Below are positions 1 to 6,646 of a stretch of DNA of 22,809 nt, one piece after another (position 1 is the stretch's first letter; each line of letters starts with the position of its first letter). Location of the stretch: assembly GCA_946612175.1 (NCBI GenBank), contig CAMOEO010000009.1, positions 1 to 22,809 of the forward strand. The letters run 5' to 3'. The translations under genes were made by a program, and so were the position numbers. A model generated the notes under the pieces. That model saw only the letters and a program-made list of their open reading frames with translations. It was not told the origin of the DNA and searched no databases. Source of the stretch: an uncultured Verrucomicrobiota bacterium. GTDB taxonomy: Bacteria > Verrucomicrobiota > Kiritimatiellia > RFP12 > UBA3636.

Positions 1-629
1 GTGCGGGCGTTCGCGGCGATGGCGTCCCAGTCGCCGGCGGCGATGAACTTGGCGGGGGCGATCCACGAACCGCCGCAGGCGGCGACGAGCGGGTCGGCGA
101 GCCATTCGGCGGTGTTGTCGGCCTTGAGGCCGCCAAGCGGGAGGAAGCGGATGCCGAGGTGCTTGTAGGGGGCCGCGAGCGTGCGCAGGCCGGCGAGACC
201 GCCCGCGACGGACGCGGGGAAGAACTTCAGGAGCCGCGTGCAGCCGAGCGCGTAGGCGCCCTCGATCTCGGAGGGCGTCATCACGCCCGGCGCGAACGGC
301 AGGCCGAGGTCCGCGGCGGCGCGGACGACGTCCGGGTTGAAGCCGGGGGCGACGGCGAACGCGGCGCCGGCGTCCTTCGCCTCGCGGACCTGCGCGGGCG
401 TGAGCACGGTTCCGGCACCGACGATCACCTCGGGGACCTCGGCCACGATGCGCTTCAGCGCCTCAAGGGCGCGCGGGGTGCGGAACGTCAGTTCGATCGC
501 GTCCACGCCGCCGGCGAGCAGCGTGCGGGCGAGCGGAACGGCGCGATCGGGGTCCTCGACCACGGCGACGGCGACGTTGCCGCCGCGGGCGATGCGGTCG
601 ATGAGAGAGGTGGGGAACAGGTCGGTCAT
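1..629 (-). CDS. eda: KDPG/KDPGal aldolase (2-keto-3-deoxy-6-phosphogluconate aldolase), C-terminus cut by window edge
   Basis: Class I aldolase that cleaves 2-keto-3-deoxy-6-phosphogluconate (or the galactonate epimer) to pyruvate and glyceraldehyde 3-phosphate in the cytoplasm. The frame is open from ATG 629 to base 1, giving 209 residues; the family is about 210, so only a few C-terminal residues are missing. Visible motifs are IELTFRTP (Glu46, general acid/base), GAGTV at 71-75, APGFNPDV near 94, and LLKFFPAS, whose Lys135 is the Schiff-base lysine; then PLGGLKADN. It follows the IclR-type regulator on the same strand with a 113-base leader built from 9-base repeats; the ATG is the last three bases of the final repeat unit and no Shine-Dalgarno is present. 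The preceding frame is open but holds no ATG, GTG or TTG, so ATG 629 is the likely start. It probably supplies the last step for the dehydrogenase-lactonase-dehydratase operon at 13531-16547. Substrate epimer is not decidable from sequence. Confidence 0.93.
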   Translation of the reverse strand, partial: MTDLFPTSLIDRIARGGNVAVAVVEDPDRAVPLARTLLAGGVDAIELTFRTPRALEALKRIVAEVPEVIVGAGTVLTPAQVREAKDAGAAFAVAPGFNPDVVRAAADLGLPFAPGVMTPSEIEGAYALGCTRLLKFFPASVAGGLAGLRTLAAPYKHLGIRFLPLGGLKADNTAEWLADPLVAACGGSWIAPAKFIAAGDWDAIAANAR

Positions 630-680
630 GGTTGGGATGGTCTTGATGGTTGGAATGGTCTTGATGGTTGGGATGGTCGG
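627..680 (-). repeat. Tandem 9-base repeat leader (ACCATC family) of eda
   Basis: Read on the minus strand, six consecutive 9-base units end in the start codon: CCGACCATC, CCAACCATC, AAGACCATT, CCAACCATC, AAGACCATC, CCAACCATG. The last three bases of the last unit are the eda ATG. The mRNA is C/A-rich and G-poor with no Shine-Dalgarno; the template strand is G-rich (GGTTGGGATGG type). Confidence 0.9.
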
Positions 681-689
681 GAATGGATT

Positions 690-734
690 TGTGTCAATCT
701 TGCCAATTCTGCCAATGGTGTCAAGGATGCCAAT
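690..734 (-). repeat. Second 9-base repeat array upstream of eda (ATTGGCANN family)
   Basis: Minus strand units: ATTGGCATC, CTTGACACC, ATTGGCAGA, ATTGGCAAG, ATTGACACA. Different consensus but the same 9-base period and the same phase as the ACCATC array (one 9-base spacer, 681-689, lies between). It fills the rest of the gap between the IclR-type regulator and eda. Confidence 0.75.
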
Positions 735-742
735 GGCAACAA

Positions 743-1483
743 TCAGCCTCCCTCGCACTGCTTCGCGGTTTCAAGCAGGAGCCCCGGGAGGGCCGAATCC
801 TTGCGGGAGTCGGCGGGGACGACGAAGGTGAGCGCGGCGAACACGGCGCCGTGGCCGTCGCGCACGGGGGCGGAGAGCGCGGCGAGCGGCCAGTCGAGGA
901 TGCGGTCGCGCATGCACCAGCCGCGATCGCGGACGTCCGCGAGGGCGCGCAAGAGGAACGGCAGGTCCGTCTTCGAGCGCGGCGCCGCGCGGAAGAGGGC
1001 GCGTGCGTCGGCGTCGGAGAGATCGGCCAGAAGGGCCGCGCCGGACGAGCCTTCCGTCACGGCGAATGCGGCGCCTTCGCGTCCTGTCGCCTGGATCGGG
1101 CTGTCCGGTTCGGCACGCGCCGCGACGACCTGCTCAAAGCCGCGGCGAACCGAAAGCTTGCAGGCGATGCGGCGCTTCCGCGCAAGGCGATGCAGAATCC
1201 CGCGGGCATGCTCCAGCCGGTCCAGCGGCCCGCGCAGCGCGGCGGCGACCGGCAGCAGCCCGCCCGCCAGAATCCAGCGCCCGCGCCCCTCCTTCCGTAC
1301 CCATCCCCGCGCGTCGAGCGAACGGAGGATGCGGTAGCACGTGCTCGGCGAAAGCGACAGCAGCCGCGCGAGCGCGGCCTGGGCGAGCCCGTCCGGCTCG
1401 GCGGCGAGCCGCTCGACCACCGCCGCCGCCGCAACGACGGACGGAATCGAATTGTTCAAATCTGAACAAGACTCGTTTCTCAT
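743..1483 (-). CDS. IclR-family transcriptional regulator
   Basis: DNA-binding regulator of 246 residues, the usual IclR length. A winged helix-turn-helix occupies about residues 12-72: SIPSVVAAAAVVERLAAEP, then LAQAALARLLSLSPSTCYRILRSLDARGWV. The rest is the IclR effector domain, which in this family binds small carboxylic acids or sugar acids. It lies directly upstream of eda on the same strand, so a KdgR-like role responding to a keto-deoxy sugar acid is a reasonable inference, not shown. The start is ATG 1483; it sits in the loop of an inverted repeat, and a second palindrome lies within codons 5-11, which suggests autoregulation. No later ATG, GTG or TTG would keep the whole helix-turn-helix. 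No Shine-Dalgarno is visible. Confidence 0.9.
   Translation of the reverse strand: MRNESCSDLNNSIPSVVAAAAVVERLAAEPDGLAQAALARLLSLSPSTCYRILRSLDARGWVRKEGRGRWILAGGLLPVAAALRGPLDRLEHARGILHRLARKRRIACKLSVRRGFEQVVAARAEPDSPIQATGREGAAFAVTEGSSGAALLADLSDADARALFRAAPRSKTDLPFLLRALADVRDRGWCMRDRILDWPLAALSAPVRDGHGAVFAALTFVVPADSRKDSALPGLLLETAKQCEGG
1452..1469. promoter_or_regulatory. Perfect palindrome, candidate IclR-type operator
   Basis: TTGTTCAAATCTGAACAA: perfect 7-base arms (TTGTTCA/TGAACAA) around 4 bases. It lies just inside the 5' end of the iclR-type gene. A third TGAAC half-site occurs at 1485-1489, 22 bases from the TGAAC at 1463-1467, about two helical turns. IclR proteins bind such short palindromes near their own genes. 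Confidence 0.55.
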
Positions 1484-1494
1484 CTGAACGAGTC
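1470..1494. promoter_or_regulatory. Inverted repeat enclosing the iclR-type start codon
   Basis: Perfect 8-base arms GACTCGTT (1470-1477) and AACGAGTC (1487-1494) with a 9-base loop. In the minus-strand transcript the loop reads CAGATGAGA, so the ATG of the regulator is presented in the loop of a hairpin. It may be an operator, a translational control hairpin, or both. Confidence 0.5.
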
Positions 1495-1546
1495 GGAGCC
1501 TATCACATCGTCCCGGACGGCGTCAAGCGCGAAATGCGGGGAACGT

Positions 1547-2437
1547 CTACCGGATGCAGAAGAGAGTCCCGGAAAAATCGTTGAAGGCCGCCCAGAGCGC
1601 GTCGCCGCCATTGGGGCCCTCGACGGGCGCGACGACGGCGATGGCGTTTTCGGGAGCGGTTTCCGAGAGGTCGGCAAAGGGGGCGAGTAGCGGATAGGCG
1701 ACCATGGCGTCGGCGTGGAAGACGCGGCCGTCGCCCGCCGCGCGGGCGTCGCCGGACAGCGCGAAAACGGCCGTTTCGCCGGAGACAAAGTGCGTCGCAT
1801 TCGTTTCAACCGGCGCCGCGGCCCACGTGCCGTTCGTTTCGACCGCGCCGCCGAGGCCGTCGGGGGCCGTGTGGAACCAGGAGCCGTCGGCGTCCCACGA
1901 TCCGGCGAGGAATGCGCCGGAGGCGATCTCCACGCCATTCGTCGCAATGGCGTAGTCATAGAGCGCGCCGGGAGCCGTCGCAACGTCGAAGGCGGCGGTT
2001 CCGGTGGCGTCGGCGGCGACGGTGAGCGGAAGCATCACGGATGCGTCTCTGCCCGTTATGTCGAGCGTCACCTCGGTTCCTGCCGCGAGGCCGGACACCA
2101 TGAACAGGCGGTTCGTCCAGTCGAAGCCGGAGGCCTCGGCGAGGGCAAGTTCGGCGGGAGGCGTCGGCGGTTCGAGCGGATCGTCCGTCTCCGCAGCCTT
2201 GGAGAGGGTGAATACCTGGTTCGGCTCGGGCGGAACATAGCCGTGATCGGAGCCCTGCACGAGCTTCGCCGTAGCCGCGCACGGCAAGTTGTGGTAGCTC
2301 AGGATGACGCCACGAGGCGGGGAGGTATAGTCGCCGAGGCCGACGCGCGTGATTTCGGCTGTGCAGGTGCGCGGGACGCGCTTGGCGTGGAACGCCGCGT
2401 CGAAGTAGGACGCGCCGGAGTTTCTGAAGTCGCTCGA
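1547..2437 (-). pseudogene. C-terminal fragment of a large surface/extracellular protein
   Basis: The open frame reads from the stop at 1547 back to a stop at 2438-2440 and contains no convincing ATG start; the only candidate initiators are internal, such as TTG 2287, which lies in the middle of protein-like sequence. The readable part is rich in Ala, Gly, Asp, Thr and Asn with beta-type segments (residues such as EVTLDITGRDASVMLPLTV, GAFLAGSWDADGSWFHT, ENAIAVVAPVEG) and ends ALWAAFNDFSGTLFCIR. This resembles C-terminal modules of secreted Kiritimatiellota-type proteins, but I do not recognise a named domain. The sequence upstream (SGASYFDAAFHAKR) runs straight into a truncated regulator on the other strand, so the N-terminal part has been lost by rearrangement or by an assembly misjoin. 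The function of the intact protein is unknown. Confidence 0.6.
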
Positions 2438-3065
2438 CTACCCGGCGGCGGTCCTTACGGCGAACGATGTCGGCGCGATGGCGGTGGTGGAGGCCGCGAA
2501 GGCCGCCGGGATTTCCGTTCCCGGCAAGATCTCGGTCCTTGGCATCGACAACGATCCGTTCGTGTGCGACAGCGTGTCGCCGGCCATCTCCAGCATCGAG
2601 CCGGACTTCCACGGAGAGGGGAAGACGGCCGCCGCGCTGCTCGACCGGATGGTGCGCTCGCGCGCGCTCGGAAAACCGCGGTCCGTCTTTTCCGATGTCC
2701 GGCGCGTGGTGCTTCGGGAATCGACGCCCCGCCTTCCGCCGTCGGAAAACGTCGTCTCCCGGGCGAAGGAATTCATCGCCAAGCACGCGACGGAGGGAAT
2801 CACGCCCGCCGACGTGGCGGCGCGCCTCGGCATCTCGCGCACGCTGCTCGACCTGCGCTTCCGCGAGACGCAGAAGACCACGGTCTGGCGACTCATCACC
2901 GACGTCAAGCTGGCCGAAGTCGAACGCAAGCTGCGGCAGACGCGCGTCTCCATCGGCATCCTCCACGACCTGTGCGGGTTCCCGAACGCCAACGCCCTCA
3001 AGAATCTCTTCAAGTCGCGCCACGGGATGTCCATGCGCCAGTGGCGCGCCATGCGCCGCGGATGA
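2409..3065 (+). pseudogene. 5'-truncated XylR-type regulator (LacI-like sensor remnant + AraC HTH)
   Basis: The frame following the stop at 2406-2408 reads FLKSLDYPAAVLTANDVGA, which aligns with WLASLPRRTALFCVNDNLA around residue 177 of the complete 392-residue XylR-type regulator at 12326-13504. About the first 173 residues are therefore missing. The remainder contains the end of the periplasmic-binding-like sensor (VPGKISVLGIDNDPFVCDSVSPAISSIEP) and an intact AraC double helix-turn-helix at the C-terminus (GITPADVAARLGISRTLLDLRF ... GMSMRQWRAMRRG). ATG 2478 could still start a short product with the DNA-binding domain but only part of the sensor. It is convergent with the GH39-like gene, 17 bases apart. 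The break coincides with the break of the surface-protein fragment on the other strand. Confidence 0.8.
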
Positions 3066-3082
3066 GTCCCTTCAAAGGCCCG

Positions 3083-4402
3083 TCACGGGGCGCCCTCGGC
3101 AAGGAGGAACGAGTGCGGAGGGAGGGAGGCCGGAAGCGGAACGTCCTCCCAGGTCCGGGCGTCGTCCACGATGCGGCAGCGGTCTGCCGCCATCCGCTTG
3201 CCGTCGCCGGCCACTTCCAGCGAAAACGGAACCTCCCTGTCGCCAAGGTTCGCAAGCATCACGGCCACCGACCCGTCCTCCCCGCGCGCGGCGGCGGCGA
3301 AGGGGTTCTCCGCGCCGCAACCCTCCACCCGCACCGCCGCGCCGCGCCGACGCAGCTCGTGGAAGGCCAGAAAGGCGTAGTAGGCCTTGTGCGGCCGGTA
3401 GGTCAGCGGATTGAAGAGCGGCGAGTAGTTCCCGACGCCGCAGCGGGCGTCGTAGATGGCCGCGGAGTCGACGGGGCCGTTCTGGAAGAGCAGGAGCGTC
3501 GCCGCCACCTCGGCGGCCTGCTGCGCCGTGCCGAGCTTGTCGTGGTTCGGGGCCGGGAGCCATTCGTCGAGGCACGTGGGCACGTGCGCGAATCCGGCCT
3601 TGTCGAGGTGCTCGCGCACGTAGGCGATCTGCAACGGGAGGTCGGGGACCCCGGCGTAGGAGTGGTAGGAGAAGAAGTCGAGCGGGCAGCCGTGCTCCGC
3701 AACGTAGCGCAGGAAGGCGTGGAAGCACTCCAATTGGTGCCGCAGGCGGGGGCCGGGATGCCAGTCGTCGCGCTCCGCGGCCGCGCCGACGCCGCAACTG
3801 CCGTAGCCGCCGATCCTCAGGTGCGGAAAGGCGGCCTTGAGGTGCTTCGAGGCAACGTCGTAGAGGCGGCAGTACGCCTCGAACGTGCCGTGCCAGCATT
3901 CGTTCCTTTCGGGCGTCTCCCAGTTCTCCGGCTCGTTCCAGATCTCCCAGTGCGTGATCCTGTGCCGGAATCCGTCCGCCCAGCCCTCGGTGTAGTGCCG
4001 GACCACGTGCTCGCAGATGCGCGCCCACTTGACGAAGTCCTTCGGCGGGTCGATGCGGTAGCGGCGCACGAACGGGTAGTTCTCGATGGTCGTGCCGAGG
4101 CGGTAGAACGGTTCGATCCCCTCGGCCACGAGTCCGTTGACGAGCAGGTCCGTGAAGGCGAAGTCGTAGCTGGCCGGATCGTTCTCGTCGGCGTCGAAGT
4201 CGCGGAAGAGGTTGGGGATGTCGACGAAAATCCCCTTGCCGAACATTCCGCCCACGTCGTGCAGGCGCGAGAAGGGAATGCCCGCTTCGCGCAGGTAGCG
4301 GAACATCGGGAACTCGATCGGACTGATGATCGGCGGCTGGCCGACGCCGTTCACGGGCTTGACGGGCCCGAGGACGACTGACGGATCGATGGAAATCTTC
4401 AT
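3083..4402 (-). CDS. GH39-like (clan GH-A) glycoside hydrolase
   Basis: 439-residue retaining glycosidase with a TIM barrel. THWEIWNEPE carries the acid/base (Glu157 after Asn156), and CLDEWLP the likely nucleophile (Glu280). The early SRLHDVGGMF segment and the overall arrangement resemble GH39 beta-xylosidase/iduronidase-type enzymes. A C-terminal beta-sandwich (from about residue 350, VAVMLANLGDREVPFSLEV) follows. There is no signal peptide, so it acts in the cytoplasm on imported oligosaccharides. ATG 4402 is preceded by GTGTCCGAAC and lies 30 bases after the stop of the GH5-like gene, so it is probably the last gene of that transcript. Substrate (xyloside, galactoside or other) cannot be fixed from sequence. 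Confidence 0.8.
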   Translation of the reverse strand: MKISIDPSVVLGPVKPVNGVGQPPIISPIEFPMFRYLREAGIPFSRLHDVGGMFGKGIFVDIPNLFRDFDADENDPASYDFAFTDLLVNGLVAEGIEPFYRLGTTIENYPFVRRYRIDPPKDFVKWARICEHVVRHYTEGWADGFRHRITHWEIWNEPENWETPERNECWHGTFEAYCRLYDVASKHLKAAFPHLRIGGYGSCGVGAAAERDDWHPGPRLRHQLECFHAFLRYVAEHGCPLDFFSYHSYAGVPDLPLQIAYVREHLDKAGFAHVPTCLDEWLPAPNHDKLGTAQQAAEVAATLLLFQNGPVDSAAIYDARCGVGNYSPLFNPLTYRPHKAYYAFLAFHELRRRGAAVRVEGCGAENPFAAAARGEDGSVAVMLANLGDREVPFSLEVAGDGKRMAADRCRIVDDARTWEDVPLPASLPPHSFLLAEGAP

Positions 4403-4432
4403 GTTCGGACACCCTTTTTTCCAAAACGGCGG

Positions 4433-5551
4433 CTAGCGCGCGGCGAAGTCTTCGTCGGCGAGCGCGTTGAAGCGGCGGATGAGGGCGATTTCGCGCGGAT
4501 CGTAGGGACGCAGCGACGGGCGGAAGAGGTCGTGGAACCACTTGGTCATGTCCCAGGTGCGGCTTTCGGGCGTGTCGGCCTCCAGTTCGCGCCACATCCC
4601 CTCCCACGGCTCGTAGGTCTGGTACTTGCCGGCGACGAAGCCCCAGCAGGTGCATCCAATGCGCTCCAGATAGAAGAGCGGATACGAGGAAAAGACGTCG
4701 TTGCCCTTGATGCGCGCGAGCCACTCGGTGTTGACGAGCGGGCGGCCGTAGTGCCGGCGCAGCTTGCGGATCGTGCGGATCTGCGCTTCGTAGTCCCCGT
4801 AGCAGTGGTAGGAGACGATGTCGGAAAGCTCGCCGGCGAGCAGCTGGGCCTTGTTGGCGTCGGCGGGGTCGCAGCCGTAGGCCCCGGTCCAGAGGTCGGC
4901 GGCGAGGGGCTGGGCGGGGTTGACGGACCACGCCAGCTCGAAGAGTTCGCGGAGGGGACCGACGCTCGCCTCGCCCCGGCCGGAGTTGCCCGGCTCGTTC
5001 CAGAGGTTCCAGAAGAGGATGCGAGGGTCGTCGCGGTAGCGGGTCAGCAGCTCCTCGCACATCGCGAAGAACTTCGGCTTCAGGTCGGGATCGTCCACCT
5101 GCGAGTGGCCCATTTCGCCGGGGAAGCTGCCGTGCTGGCTGAGCTTGCGTCCGCCGTGGTAGCCGATGTCGAACGACTGGGGACCGGGCTTCGGGAGCTG
5201 CCACACCGACTTGGGCCGCATGCAGTCGTTGCCCAGCACGACGATGGCCCGCATGCCGTGGCGCGCCATGACGGCGAGGCAGCGCTCGAAGCGCTCCAGG
5301 AAGCCGTCGTGCTCCTCCAGCCACACGCCGAACCCCTGGAGCTCCACCAGGATGCGCAGCGTGTTGAAGCCGATGGACTCCGCCACCTGCAGCTCGCGCT
5401 CCATTTCCGCGAAGCGCTCCTCGCACCCGAGCGCCTGCCACTGGTCCACGCGGTTGGCGCAGCTGGCCGGCATGTAGTTGCAGCCGCGGATCCACGGCTG
5501 GTCCCCGTACCACGCCCAGGCGCGGTCCTTGCTCCAGGGTCCGCTTCGCAT
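4433..5551 (-). CDS. GH5-like cellulase-family glycoside hydrolase (cytoplasmic)
   Basis: 372 residues. The N-terminus (WSKDRAWAWYGDQPWIRGCN, then GFNTLRILVELQGF) matches the clan GH-A family often annotated in databases as 'cellulase family glycosylhydrolase' or '1,4-beta-xylanase' in PVC and Bacteroidetes genomes. Catalytic candidates are Glu186 in ILFWNLWNEPGN (acid/base) and Glu276 in LVNTEWLAR (nucleophile), the usual strand 4 and 7 spacing. No signal peptide. The start chosen is ATG 5551, 13 bases after the M20 gene stop and behind a G-rich stretch (GGGGGGAAGGGG) that can act as ribosome-binding site; a longer upstream frame overlaps the M20 gene and is not protein-like. Same operon as its neighbours. 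True substrate is unknown; the xylanase label in databases is weakly supported. Confidence 0.8.
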   Translation of the reverse strand: MRSGPWSKDRAWAWYGDQPWIRGCNYMPASCANRVDQWQALGCEERFAEMERELQVAESIGFNTLRILVELQGFGVWLEEHDGFLERFERCLAVMARHGMRAIVVLGNDCMRPKSVWQLPKPGPQSFDIGYHGGRKLSQHGSFPGEMGHSQVDDPDLKPKFFAMCEELLTRYRDDPRILFWNLWNEPGNSGRGEASVGPLRELFELAWSVNPAQPLAADLWTGAYGCDPADANKAQLLAGELSDIVSYHCYGDYEAQIRTIRKLRRHYGRPLVNTEWLARIKGNDVFSSYPLFYLERIGCTCWGFVAGKYQTYEPWEGMWRELEADTPESRTWDMTKWFHDLFRPSLRPYDPREIALIRRFNALADEDFAAR

Positions 5552-5564
5552 TCCCCTTCCCCCC

Positions 5565-6635
5565 TCACGCTCCGGCGCACAGCGCGCAGAGCACGTCCGC
5601 CATTTCGCCGATGCCCCGGATGCCGACCCACTCCTTGTCCGTGTGGCAGTCGCCGCCGTCGATGCCAAGCACCGCGATCGGCGCCCTGGACACCCCGAAG
5701 TGGCGGGCGTCGGTCGCGCCGTTCATGCGGACGAACCCGACGCCCTTGTCCGGCCAGGCGCGCCGCATGATGTCGGCGAGACGGCCGAAGATCGGCTCGT
5801 TCTCGTCGCAGACGAACGGGCGGCAGCAGGTTTCGCGCCTCACTTCGAGCCCGGTCGTGTCGCGCACGAACGCCTCGATGCGGTCCTCGTCGCCGGGGAC
5901 GGTGTAGCGGACGTTCACGAGCAGCGAAGCCTCGTCGGGAATCTTGTTGTGGGCCGTGCCGCCGGAGACGATGACGGCCGAGTAGGTGTCGAACCACTGG
6001 TCGCCGTCGGGTCCCGGCGCGTTCTTCGGCCAGGCGGCCCGGAGCCTGGCGTAGCCGTCGAGGAGGCGGTCGATGGCGTTGTCTCCCTCCCACGGGAGCG
6101 ACGAATGGGCGTTCCGGCCCCGCGCGACGAGGCGCAGGTCGACGATGCCCTTGTGCGCCGTGGTGATCATGTAGGGCGCGCTGTCGACGACGCCGATCAT
6201 CCTGCGGGCGTCGTAGCCCAGGCGCACGGCCTCGGCGGAGGTGGCGCCGCCCGTCTCCTCGTCGGTGGAGAAGACCGCGCCGACGTCGGCCTTGCCGAGC
6301 ATCGCGCAGAGCACCTGCGCGATGACGACGGCGGCGCCCTTGCAGTCGGAGGAGCCCCGCGCGAGGAGCCGGTCGCCCTCGATGCGCGGCCTGTAGAGTT
6401 CCGGGCCGGCCGGCACCACGTCGAGGTGGGCGTTGAAGAGGTAGTCGTGGACCTTGCCCGGGGTCGTGGCGGCGCAGAGGAACTCGCGGTCGCCGAGCTT
6501 CTCCACGGTGCAGAGGACCCCGCGCGCCTCAAGGTATTCGCGCAGGAGCGCGGTCGCGCGGTTGCACTGGGCGACGTCATGCGTCTCGGAGGGGATTTCG
6601 ACGAGGCGCTTCAGAAGATCGAGATCGGTTTGCAT
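5565..6635 (-). CDS. M20-family metallohydrolase (ArgE/DapE/deacylase type)
   Basis: 356-residue zinc-dependent amidohydrolase that removes acyl or aminoacyl groups. Expected metal and catalytic residues are present: His70 and Asp72 in LFNAHLDVVPAG, the bridging Asp97 in ARGSSDCKGAAVV, Glu126/Glu127 in STDEETGG, Asp151 in VVDSAP, and a C-terminal His331 in CHTDKEWV. The lid/dimerisation domain lies around 160-275 (ARGRNAHSSLPWEGDNAID). Cytoplasmic, no signal peptide. Its ATG is only 11 bases after the stop of the secreted glycosidase gene. The embedding between glycosidases suggests a deacylase acting on an N-acyl or peptide-linked component of the glycan, or a housekeeping peptidase carried along. 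The exact substrate class cannot be told from sequence. Confidence 0.87.
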   Translation of the reverse strand: MQTDLDLLKRLVEIPSETHDVAQCNRATALLREYLEARGVLCTVEKLGDREFLCAATTPGKVHDYLFNAHLDVVPAGPELYRPRIEGDRLLARGSSDCKGAAVVIAQVLCAMLGKADVGAVFSTDEETGGATSAEAVRLGYDARRMIGVVDSAPYMITTAHKGIVDLRLVARGRNAHSSLPWEGDNAIDRLLDGYARLRAAWPKNAPGPDGDQWFDTYSAVIVSGGTAHNKIPDEASLLVNVRYTVPGDEDRIEAFVRDTTGLEVRRETCCRPFVCDENEPIFGRLADIMRRAWPDKGVGFVRMNGATDARHFGVSRAPIAVLGIDGGDCHTDKEWVGIRGIGEMADVLCALCAGA

Positions 6636-6646
6636 GTTCGGTGTGT

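Noticed and set aside
627..734. CRISPR-like array upstream of eda
   Set aside because: Units are 9 bases with no spacers of 30 or more bases and no cas genes nearby.
3066..3095. Possible bidirectional terminator between the regulator fragment and the GH39-like gene
   Set aside because: Only a 4-base-stem CCCGTCACGGG with no T-run; too weak to call.
1715..4381. Very long open frame on the plus strand antisense to the surface fragment and GH39-like gene
   Set aside because: Composition is Arg/Val/Gly/Ala-rich shadow of GC-rich coding DNA; the opposite strand has clear domains and catalytic motifs.
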